A stretch of DNA of 64,000 bases from Bemisia tabaci. Taxonomy: Eukaryota > Arthropoda > Insecta > Hemiptera > Aleyrodidae. A model generated the notes under the pieces. The model saw nothing but the letters and a program-made list of their open reading frames with translations. It did no database searches and was not told the DNA's origin. Positions within the stretch are counted from its first letter, which is position 1, and every line of letters starts with the position of its first letter. The stretch lies in NCBI RefSeq assembly GCF_918797505.1, contig NC_092798.1:11359501-11423500 (forward strand), read 5' to 3'. Both the position numbers and the translations under genes were made by a program. This document shows positions 39,401 to 51,400 of this stretch, in pieces.

Positions 39401-42400
39401 AATTATTACTTTTTTAAATTTTTATTCATTTATTTTTAAGCATCCGAAGTCTCGTTTCAGAAAAATTACTCAACTGGAGACATACCGGACCACAAATGCT
39501 GAAATTCCCTGATTTTCAGAAAAAATAAAACCCTTGTTCACCATGAATAGACAACTTCGTTCGAATCCAAAAAATTTCTAACATAGGTAGACCAAAATTC
39601 TTTTTCTCTCCCAGATTTTCTCGGTTTTTTAATGCTCCTCTCTAAATTTTCTTGCAATCCCAGTAAGAGATTAAAAGTAACTTTAAGGGAAGAGGATGGT
39701 CAGCGATGTGCTGATGCAACTTGACCGATTGCAGGGATATGCAACGTTCACAAACGCGTGAGTTTATGATGACTCTCCTCCCAAGCAATAAAAACCAAGC
39801 TTTCTATTGACAATTACGGACTCATTAAGCAGTCATGAGGTCACGTGACAACGGAATAAAATGCGGAAGCATGAGCGGTTAAACAAATATTAAATGCAGT
39901 CTAATGAACGACTAGACAAGGTTAGAAACCGAGCGTAGGTAACGATCTATGCTGTCTCATCAGACGTTCACGTATGACGTGCGAATGAGAAAATAGGGAT
40001 TCGATTTTGGTTTTTGGCATTTTAAATTTCCCACTCGTCTAAAAACCTAAGTCTTGGTGATTCAAACCAGCCGCTTTAATATGCTTTATCAACACAAGAT
40101 AATCTTTTCGCACTGAAAAAAATTGTCGGCGTTTTTACCAAGGTCGATTGGTACCTTTACCATCTCACTTTCTTTACCAATTATTGGTAATTTTACCAAG
40201 ACAGGCTGTTAAGCTTACCTAAAAACCGGTATTTGTACTGTTTTTTCAGGTAAGAATACCACTTTTATTGGTAATCAATTCCCGGTAACTTTGCCATTTT
40301 ATCTCGGTAATTCTACCATAGTCGATAAAAAATATTGGCGTTTTTACCCAGGTCCAGTAAAATTACCGAGAAAGTTCAATAATTTTATCGAGATTTCTCG
40401 GTAAAATTACCAATTCCATAAATGGTAATTTTACCAAGAAAAAACTGGAACCCTGAATTCTTGATAATTTTACCCTTTTCTTAGTAAATACACCGAGATT
40501 TTTTTTTCAGTGTTGTCAAAAATCGGAGTTAGTCTCGAAAAAATCCATGTTCCATTTTACACAGATTGACCACTCTCTGTGCTCGGTTACGGAATTTTAT
40601 TTGAGCCAAAAAAATGTTTTTAATGATGGATATTTGAGTTTGAGACCATTCGGACTCATTTGAGACCCAAGTTAATTTTCCGACCGCTCATAAGACTTCA
40701 TGTAAATGACCGCCTATTATTATGTGCTCGGTGAATGGAAGGGTTGAAGCCTTCGATCTTATAAACTAGCGACCGTATGGATTCGCTTCCAACAGTTTTC
40801 CACCCCTACTTTCCAGTTTTTAAGTAATGAAAAATGCTGTTGTCTGAAATTTTCTGAATTTTATTTATGAATGGAAATCGCATAAAGCTGCGAACGAGGA
40901 CATTTCGACGGTGAAACTACCAAACCACGTATCTCGGTTTGCGACGTCGCAGACTTCCTGTCATACTTTATTTTTTAAATGAAAAACTATTTAACGTCCA
41001 GTCTTGAAAATTTCTGTGATTTTTCCTCTTCGCGCGGAGAAAATTCTGTGAAAATTTCAAGGAATGATATTGATTTGGTCTACTTCCAAAAAATAAAATG
41101 TGAGCGTAGATTTTTAAACACCGCAAACGAGATACGTGGTTTGGTACTTTCACCGTCGATTTTCGATCTCTACATTGAATACCTAACTATCGGTGCATGG
41201 ATACATAACATGTGATAAATGTTTAAAAAGAAAGTGCCATTCTATGACGTCATAGAGAAGTGAATGTTCGCCCTTTTAAATCTATTTTTCTCCAATGTGC
41301 CATGTATCAGATTTTTTTTATTATTATTATAAAATTCTATTAATTAATTCAGCTCATTTACACTGTTATAAATTTGAATATTTTGTTTATTCTTACTAAA
41401 GATAAATCCGACTGTTTAAAGTGAGTCACACATGAACCTGATCATTGTGAACATCGCGCTGTTTTCTTGAACAAATCATTATCATGTCATTCTGACGTTG
41501 CTGTGATGCCAGTATGCTCGGTGGACACCACAGTGACGTCATAATGAGCCGCTTTTACTAGTGCGACTCAACTGACTCGTGGATTGAGTCATGTGAGACT
41601 TCAGCCGACTGGCAATTAAAGTAATCCAGAGTTAAATCACTTGAAATGAGGGGCCTGGAAGACAAGACGCATAAGTACAGTTTTTGCTTTTTCGAGGAAT
41701 ACGTGTTTGAAATTTGTAAATTAGGTATGTGGATCCTTATGGCGAAAAAGAAGTTCAACCTGACTTTTTGATCCTTAAAACTGAGAATTTTGGAATGAAT
41801 TTTTCACAGAATGTGCATTAAGACTAGTTTTTTTTTTAAAATCATTATTAACTTAATTTTTTCAAAAACTGCATGTATGCGCCCTATCTTCCAAGCCCCT
41901 CAAATGCCGTCAAATTAGACTCGGAAATAGAATAAAAGTTCACTCGATTTCATATTTAATTTAGGAACAGAATGTGTATAATTTTTTTAAAGAATCAAAC
42001 ATTCTCATAAGAGCAGTAAAATTCTGTCCTTTAAGGTGATTCGTCAAGCTCAAATGACGTGGTCGAAGTGGAGTGCGATATGTCGCATCGATTAGGTAAA
42101 AAATCTCGGCAGATTTTGAATTTTTAGCAAAAAAAAGGACGATAGCCCCTGCGCATGAGCCTAAAGAATCATTCTAAACCCAAAAATCGTCAAAATTCAG
42201 AGAAATGAAAGCAGAATAGTGTTTGGAAAAAAACCTCGCATTCGATACAGAAATCGATGGCTGAATTGAATGCGAGGTTTTTTCCAAACACTATTCTGCT
42301 TTCATATCTCGGAATTTTGTTGATTTTTGGGTTTAGAATGATTCTTTAGGCTCATGCGCAGGAGCTATCTTCCTTTTTTTCGCTAAAAATTCAAAATCGA

Positions 42401-45400
42401 CCGAGATTTTTGACCTAATCGATGCGATATATCGCATCGATCACCTTAATTCTACATGAAGAAATTTTCCTGCGAATCTGCGCGAGGTGACGCGAACGGG
42501 CGAATCGTTTGCCTTAGAATCGCAAAAGTCGAGAGGCGAGTGGCGAGATGCGTGAATCGTGGCCTCAAGGTAGCCGAAAGCTGGCCCGGCTCAACTGGAA
42601 AAAAATATTCGGAAGGTGAAGGTCACCTCCAGTTTGTTCAGCATGCGCGCACCATCCTTGGTCCTAGGACCTAGCAATCTCATCGGTGCTCCCAAATTTA
42701 TGCCCGCAGCCATAATGGATTTTAGTCTAGAGATTCAACGTCTCTATTACGTGAAACATGTTGTTAGTCAACGGGTCCAACATTCAAAAAAGTTAAATTG
42801 ACGATTCAAAGAATTTCAGCTGGTGACTCCTCGCGCCTCAAAGACGACGAGAGGCGAATTGGACTACATTTTGCAATTAGGAACTAAAAATTCCACCCTG
42901 GTTTAAAAGCAACGTATGTGCCATTAGTTTCCCTATGCACATAAGTGTTTTTTCAGATGAGCCAGAATTTATAGCTCCAAATTGCTAAATGCAGTCAAAT
43001 TCATAAGTCGTCGTTTCCCTCACGAAAGAACGTAACTACATTTAAATGTTGCCACATTTCCCCTCGCAAATTTCATTTTCACCAGGAGAATCTTGGGCAT
43101 TTCTAACCGAAAATTTCACTGGTTTTTCCTCTGATCTCATGACAAAGTCAAAACAATTATGGACGAACACTGCAGAGGTACACTCTTTTAAAAAATCGAA
43201 TTGTTTGAATCAAATTTGCTACTTTGGAATGCATTTACGTTCCTTCGTCCAGGGAACGACGGTGTGAATCTAGCCATCTCGAATGGGGGGGGGGGGGGGG
43301 GGGTGCGAACTCTAGGGGTGCGCCCTTCTGGATCGTTGAAATCGGTAGGCGAAGCGATAGACAAAAAGAGAATGGAGCGACCCTATTACTTTTTTTTTTT
43401 TTTAGGTTTGATAACCGATCTTTATTAACATATGCTTAATCTTGCTTAATCTTTATTAACATACTTATGCTTAATCTTTATTAACATATGCTTAGTCTTT
43501 ATTAACATATGCTTAGACCCTATACTTGAAACGATTGGTTGTTATGAACTTAGGCGGAAAATTATGGACTAGCTATAGGATCTCTCGTGGGTTGCTGTTA
43601 GTTAGCCTATCACTTAAGTACCTCCTTTTCTCTGTATGCAATCGCTCGTTTCCACCAATAGAATCGATCCATTTCCTCTCAGTCTTCTTTGTCTAACGCT
43701 TTGTCTATACATTTCAAAAATCAGCGCGCTGGGTAGATTCGCCCTAAGAAGTGGGTGTACGTGAATGATATTAGAAAAAGCTCACGAGCGTTGAATTATC
43801 GCTCTCCTGACAAGTGGGCGTACCTTAATCCTCACGTGAGCCCTGTAATATGCTTAATTCCATGCTTTCTGGGGCTCATGCGGAAATCGAGATATGGTTG
43901 GTTGGTAGATACGTATATTTGGTGCTTTCCCATACGTCAGACGGTATGAACTTATAAAGATGTGCATGTGCCGTTGACTGTCGTCAAGAAGCGTTTACGT
44001 GTAAAAGACGCACTGCAAGCGCGAGAAGAACACAGCATCACATACTTAACGTCAATCTCAATTTTTAATTAATTACCGACTTACGTAAACGATAATACGC
44101 GATCATTACCGCCGTCGGTGCGTGTGCTGTGTGTTTTGTAACGTTCGGCCCCTCCTCCTAGCGCAGAACAACACTGCCGTGCTAAGGAAGAACGTCGTAT
44201 AAACGTTCGAGAGTTGCCAGATCTATTACATTAAAATGCTTTGTTTTGAGGAGTGTTATGAATTTTTTTTTTATGTATATTTTTAGGTGATTTATAGATC
44301 TGATCACGAATAAAATTCCCCAAAAACTTGAAGGAAAATATTAACAAATTTCTCAGATAATCAATATTTTGTTGGAGGGAATTTGGCAACGTCTGAAGGC
44401 GCATACGACGTTTTTCCTTAGCACGGCAGAACAGAGGAGTTTCCCTTCCCATGGGGATAAATGAACGCATTTGTGGAAGAGGGTATGTAGTTGTCACACG
44501 GGTGCTTTATGGGAAGCCCCCCGAGGGAATTTTTCCCTCCACAGACTCAAAGTCGAAAAGATCGATGGATCGTCGGAATATCACCGAAGGTTTATTTGCG
44601 GCGCCGTTTCTCATTCCTGACGAGAATTCCTTCACTTTCCCGAAAATTTCCTGACACGAGGGAATTTTTTCCTCTGGAGTGAGGAAATTTTTCCTTGCAA
44701 GCTTCAAACACCTGGATCGCATTTAGCAAAGAGGAAACAGCGCGATTACAGTGTCGTAAACATGTTGCTTCTTCATAATTATCTAAAAAAATCTCCAGAA
44801 CAGCAAATCGTTTCTGCTTCCCAGCAAAAGTCTTAATTTTAAAGGAAAAAAATTGTGTAAATTCTAATACCGTACATACATTGAGTATTGTCAAAAGGAA
44901 AGAAAAAGTTGCACTATTTGGAAAACACTGTAATCGCGCTGGTTTTTTTTTTTTGCTAAATGCGATCCACTTGTGCTTGACAAATTTCTTCCGCGCACTA
45001 GATGAAAAAAGAAAATTGCGCAGTAGCTGTCAGCAATGCTCAAAACGTCTCGCAAAAAGTAGAAAAAGATCTACAGATTGTCGGCATTTTCCCCGAAAAT
45101 TTTTTAGGTGTCGTTTTCTAGGAAAATTTCCTCACTTTCAAAAATTCCCTCGCCGATCTCGCAATCCGCAGATCGCATGATCGGGCAGATTTTGCCCTTG
45201 GGGGGGGGGGGGGGGGGGGTGTTAAAAAAATCGGTCCAAATGTTTAACGCAATACTTGAATGACCCCATATCGACGGTGAATCCTAATATCGGCAAGTGT
45301 AGTGTTCGGCAGATTCGGCAATGTTCTGTAAACAAACCCCACCCACCGTGCCTGTTTCGATTTTTTAAAATTGGTTACAGGACATTTCGTCAACGAGTTT

Positions 45401-48400
45401 TTGTCCGCGCACCTGTTTCTTCCAGTAATTTACGTCCACGCGTTTTTTCGGCACGGGAGTTTTGGTCCACGTGCCAGTTGAGACCCAAAGTTAATTGGCC
45501 CACATGTAAATACAAACGACAATTGATCACGACGTTTTTGGATGAAAATGTATAATGTCTTGGAAGAATGGGGGTTTGCTTGTTTTTTTGTTTTGTCTGT
45601 TTGGTCCAACGGAGAATAATATATAGTTGAGAGTTTTGGTAAGAATGGGGGAGCGTCAATTCCATGAGACAAAATTCACGAGAACTCTCTACACGTACCT
45701 CTTTGGTGTAACAGGACTTAATTATCTTTCAAGAAATTCCCACCTTGTTATACCTGGACCGGATAAACCTCTGTATTTGCCTCAGCTAAAGGCTCTTAGA
45801 TTTTTCCTGTGTACGATAAGTATCATGATTTATTTTGCGAGGAAAGATCTCTACTTTTAAAGGATGCCTGTTATTCTTAATACGCTTAATTTCGTATAAT
45901 ACTGTGCAACACCCCTGTTGTGAAATAGTTGCTTCAGACGCCGCCGCGCCGCACGGCGGGCGGGCGGCCAGCGCGAAACGCGCACTGGCGCCTACAAACC
46001 TAAGTGGATACGTCAAGCATTGCGCAATGCGTGAAGTATCCACTTAGGTTTGTAGGCGCCAGGTGAGCCTCTCGCGCTGGCAGCACGCCGCGCCGCGCCG
46101 CTCCGCTCTGTTCGGCTTTAATTTCTCATTTCCATATTGTCAATATAATTTTACATACCGACTAAAATATAACGCTTGGACCAAGTCACTGTCGCTTATT
46201 TTACGTGTGGGCGTAAACTACTGGACAAAAAAGGTGCGCGGACAAAAAATCGTTGACAAAATGTCCTGAAACCTTTAAATTATGACCCAAGTTTTTAGCC
46301 TCTGTGAGAGTCCTTGCGGGGGGACTAGGAATGGAGATTTGGCATCACGTCTACCACATCATATATGTAAGCCGTGTCGAATAGCCAGTTTGATAAATTT
46401 TGAAAATCGTTTCCTATTTTATTTGTTGCAGAGAAATTCTTCTTAGACGACCCAGAGCTGCAAGAAAAAATTCCTTCCGAGTACCTAAGTCACAAAGAGA
46501 AATACCAAGAAGCTCTCAGGAGATCATGTCTGCTCTTCAAGAAGATAAAAGAATGGTCGGATACGACAGGCTGTGGAAGCCAAATGGACACTTTCCAGTA
46601 AGTAGGATTATTGTTTCTTCACTGAGGGCCGTGTAACTATAGTTGGCATCAAAGTATAAGTAAGAAGAGTTGTCTCAAAGTGTTTCATCGCAAACTTGAC
46701 GGCTTTAACCGAAACCAGCCCAACTGTATTTTCGGGGTTCGGAAGACAAGTGGGATAAGTGCAATTTTTGCTATTTCAAGAACTACGAGTTTTAAGTTTC
46801 AAAAATTACATGGTGTCATATGGCAAAAAGAAAGCTTAAACTCACTTTTTAATGCCTCAAAATTTGATTTAAATGTTGAATGTTTCATAGAATATACTTC
46901 AAGACTATTTTTATTTGAAATCATTAATTACCCAATTTTTTCAAAAACTGCACTTATCCAACTTGCCCTCCTACCTTCTCATTTCATGTTGCCTGATTTC
47001 CCCTCATTTTTTATTTCTTTTACAAAAAAACTAAGCTACGTAATATGTTACAACTTTTTGTGAATTTCCTTTAAGATATATAAAATATAACTCATGAATT
47101 CCAAGCCAGAATGTTGCTTAGTTTTCTGTCAAGAAAATAAGTAAATGGAGTCTTACAAAATTTCAATAAAACTATGAGTTATCAAAATTACCATTCTACC
47201 TGCGGTCATAATTTTTTTTTTCTTCCATTCTCCACTGTTTTATCATAGTACTTACTTATGTTTTGTTACCTATATTTTTCTTTTTTGTTCACAGAAACAT
47301 CCTTGGTGGAATGTTAGGCAGTGCTATACTTCCGGACGGAGTTCCTTTCGCTCTAAATTATGTGATGTTCCTACCTACTGTCATGGGTCAAGGTACCATG
47401 CAGCAGCAAGCATATTGGGTGTCTCGAGCATGGAATTGTGAAATTATGTGCACTTATGCTCAGGTAAATGAAGCACTTTTCTTGAGGCAAAAATAACTTA
47501 AACCATACAGAATTTTCCTGGAAATTGCGTTTTTTAAAGTGTAACCTTCAGTTGTCCAAACTCCAAAACTTTAGGTTGGTCTGACACTTTTGAGCATTTT
47601 TATCCCAATTTGTTCAAAGTACTCTCTTCTATATACTGGTATCAATAACTCAGCTTTAAGTAAGTTTTTGTGGATGGAAATCCGTTTTTAAGTCCGGTTG
47701 TCTGCTGGGGCTTACCTCAGCAGAAATATCTTCAATTTTTAAATTGGGAAAGCTCATATGCATAGAAATGTTGATGAATTATTATATACAGAGTTCATAT
47801 TTGCAGTGTTTTTTCTCGCTACTTTTTTCCTCATTGATGATCACTTTATATTTTTCATTTTATATTTTTCAGACTGAGCTAGGACATGGAACTTTTATTC
47901 GAGGTTTGGAGACAACCGCCACTTATGATCCCAGCACAGAAGAATTTGTTTTTAATAGCCCAACTTTAACGTCTTATAAATGGTGGCCTGGTGGTTGTAA
48001 GTTTCTCTTTTGCCTTTTGCCACTAATTCTTTAATACTTAGGTTTTCAAAGTGCCAGTTAGTTCAACAAATCATTTTGAAAGACTTAATTCTATTTTTAA
48101 AAAATAAGTAAATAAAAAAAACAAAAAAAAACTTGATAGAAAGGTGACATGTTTTAAGGAGAATAAAATTATGAAAAAAGTAAAATTAAACTCTACTCAC
48201 CCTCGCTAACAAGGTGTCTGAGAAATACATTATTTTTTGGAAAATTTTGAATACTTAATAAAAATAGTTGAAAGAGGTAGATGTTAAATCCATGTACTTT
48301 AATGGTCTGATGGTGCATAATTAAGATTCTAATGCATTGACTATCATCTTGATAGTCAAATGCATGTCTCAGGACTCAGAATTTTACTTAATTTTGTAAT

Positions 48401-51400
48401 GTTAAACTGATTTGATTATAATTTTTTTTTTACAGTGGGACATACGTGTAATTATGCTGTTGTTGTTGCACAACTGTATACCAAAGGACAGTGTCATGGT
48501 ATTCATCCTTTCATCGTTCAATTGAGGGATGAAGAAACACACATGCCTTTACCAGGTGAATTACCGAGTGACTCTATTTACCTAGCACATATTGCCGATG
48601 ACAGGAACACGTATCTCCATGTTTAATGGTGCTGACTGCCTGTCATACTTGATTTTTTAAATGGGAAATACTTGACATCATTTCTTGAAAATTTTCCGGA
48701 CATTTTCTTTCGTTGTGAAAAATGATCCTTGAAAATTTCAAGGAATATTGTTCTCCTCTGATCAATAGTCAACTTTGTCTACAGATACAGAAAATCTAGA
48801 AAGTCGGGATTTAAATTAAAAATTTGGTTTAACCAGAATTAATGTTTAAAAACTCATATTTAAAGGGCTAACTTAAATTGACTCTCTCAAGTATATAATT
48901 GCTTGATAATAATTGTTGCCTTGATCCCTTTGGCAACTTGAATCCAGTTGTCAGAAAAATGTGCACGTTTTTTTCCAAATTTCCTCAGACACCGTGATTT
49001 TCTTTGATTAATTTCCATTCCCTTCGTTTTTCTAAGACAGTTGTGTTCTATGAAATTCAGTTTTATAGATTTACTGGGATTATTTATTTTGATGAGAATT
49101 AATGATATTCATTTAAGATAGTTTACAGTACTGTTAGGATACTGTACTATAAGTCAAGTTACTAAAACTATAAAATCTACTGTAGGATTTTTGCTTGAAA
49201 TTAGTCCATCTTATCATGTTCCGTTTTCCTTTTTTCAGGTATCAAAATCGGAGAAATAGGATCAAAATTAGGAATGAATACAATTAATAATGGTTATCTA
49301 GGTTTTGAAAATGTACGAATTCCTCGTGAAAACATGTTAATGAAGAATTCTAAAGTTTTACCTGTAAGTTTACTTGTTTCTATTTAAGCCTTCATCATAG
49401 TAGAGTTAGCACTTGGCAAGCACAAAAATTAAATCCAAGCATCAAAAGAAATGTGATGATCTGTAATTATTGTTTTCAGATTTACTAGAACTTTAATGCA
49501 GCCTATGATTTTTTTTACTCTGGATTTTTGTGCTCATTTTGTCTCAGAGTCTAAGCCAAATAAGTTCACAGACTCTTAGAGCGTGCCCGAAAATCCGCCA
49601 TTTTGATTCTTGTATTTACTTTCAATGCTGAACTGAAGACAGCTGACTTTCTGTTGCACTCTGCAAATAAAACTAATTTGGCGTGGACTCCATTCAATAA
49701 TTCAATTAATCAACAATTCAAACTATTGATTAAAATTGTTACAATAAAATTACTTTTAACTTGCTATGCTTCTGAAGCACTCACCTCCCCATAATCTTTG
49801 CCCAGCGATTATGTTGCAAACTGCCATCTACCAAATTATTCATCCCTGTTGTCTTGTTTTTTGAGAAGTTATCTCAAAAAGAAATATTTTTCATCGTTTC
49901 TACTCTCTATTTCAGGATGGAACTTATGTCAACTCGCCTAGCGATAAATTAACATATGGTACTATGATTTTTGTTCGAGTGGCACTTGTTCGAGGGATTG
50001 CTGCAGCCTACCTCTCAAAAGCATTGACTATTGCAACGAGATATAGTGCACTTCGGAAACAGGGTGAAATCAAACCAGGGTAATTCTTACTGTTTCTTCT
50101 CTTATTAATCTATTTGAGAATATAACAATGAATTTTCCTAGCAATTTTTTTTCTATGTTCCTTTTCTGTTGTAGAAAAAATTTTTGGAATGCACTTGAAT
50201 GAAAGTCGTTGATAATCTACATTTTTGGAGAAGGCAAAAGAAAAATTCTTAATCTATTGATGAATTTGTAAGAATTGAAAATCTCCACTCCAATTTTATT
50301 TTTTTGAAAGAAAACAGACCAATATCATTCCTTGAAGTTTTCACAGACTTTTCTTTGCACGGAAATGAATAGTCAGGAAGTTTTTAAAAATTATCATTGA
50401 GTAGTTCTCCATTTAGAAAATAAGGTATGACAGGAAGTCTGCAATGTTGCAAACTGAGGTACGTGGTCTAGTAGTTTCGCCATTGATATTACAAAATATG
50501 TGTTTTTCTTACATTTAATACAGTTTCATGAATTGTTTTGTAGTGCTGGGGAAACTCAAATTTTAGAATACAGAACACAACAGCACAAACTTTTCCCTCC
50601 CATGGCGATGTGCTTTGCAATGAGGTGCTCAGCTGATTGGTTGTGGGACATATACAACTCAGTCACAGCCGAGTTAGATCGAGGAGACTTGGAGCGATTG
50701 CCCGAAGTAAGATGTGTTTTTTTTCCTCTTCTTTTTTCACATACAAGAGGAAACAATGCGTCAGCTTAATTTCTCCATTGTATATCACTCTATGTTTGCT
50801 CTCTCTGAATCAGGTCATAATTTTTAACTCTTTCATTCCCAGGCTAGATTTTGCAAGCGCATGCTTCACAACTGAAATGGGTTTTTTGTGCAAAAAAATT
50901 GGAGCGTACCCTGACATGAAGTGTTTAAAGTTGCAGTTTAGATCTTTTGTGGTATATGGAACTACAAATTTGAATACTTTTGAGCGAAGGTTGCTGATTA
51001 AGGGGGAAATGCTGCGGGAAGAATACAAATTTTGCTAAACGTAGGTGCTGTGTTAGTGGTATTGAGAAGGTGAAATTCAGGGCTTTGTTTCAATAAGTTT
51101 TGATGTAATTAATTCTTCAAATTGCGGAATTTTTCACCAATCCCATAGGAACCTCACCTTTTCAATGCATATATTGTATTGAAGGCTCAAAATTAATGTG
51201 CAGTTCAATGAAGGAAATTTCTGATCCAACTTCCTCCGTTCAAGTTTATTTCCATTGAAAAGAAACTTGGGAATTTCCACACTCACAGCAACGCTGGGAA
51301 AAAGTCATGCTCTTTTCAAGAATTATTTAGGGTCATTTCTGGAGGCAGTGAGAGTGTCAAATTTTAAAATTCGCCTATGTTCCTTTGATGAGTTTGCATC

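Larger units (their letters stand above)
29367..46431 (+). other. ACOX1 intron 1, 17 kb of element debris
   Basis: GTAAGT donor at 29,367 and TTTGTTGCAG acceptor at 46,431. The flanking codons join without a gap (KEL then [11 protein letters not shown]), so no coding exon is missing. The intron carries the small elements listed separately between 29,780 and 46,273. Between them is AT-rich sequence with no protein-coding frame I can support; 38,700-40,110 and 33,210-34,160 in particular show nothing named. Confidence 0.8.

Noticed and set aside
29367..46431. Hidden genes in ACOX1 intron 1
   Set aside because: All frames over 60 codons here fall in repeats or low-complexity sequence, overlap on both strands, and show no splice-supported continuity.
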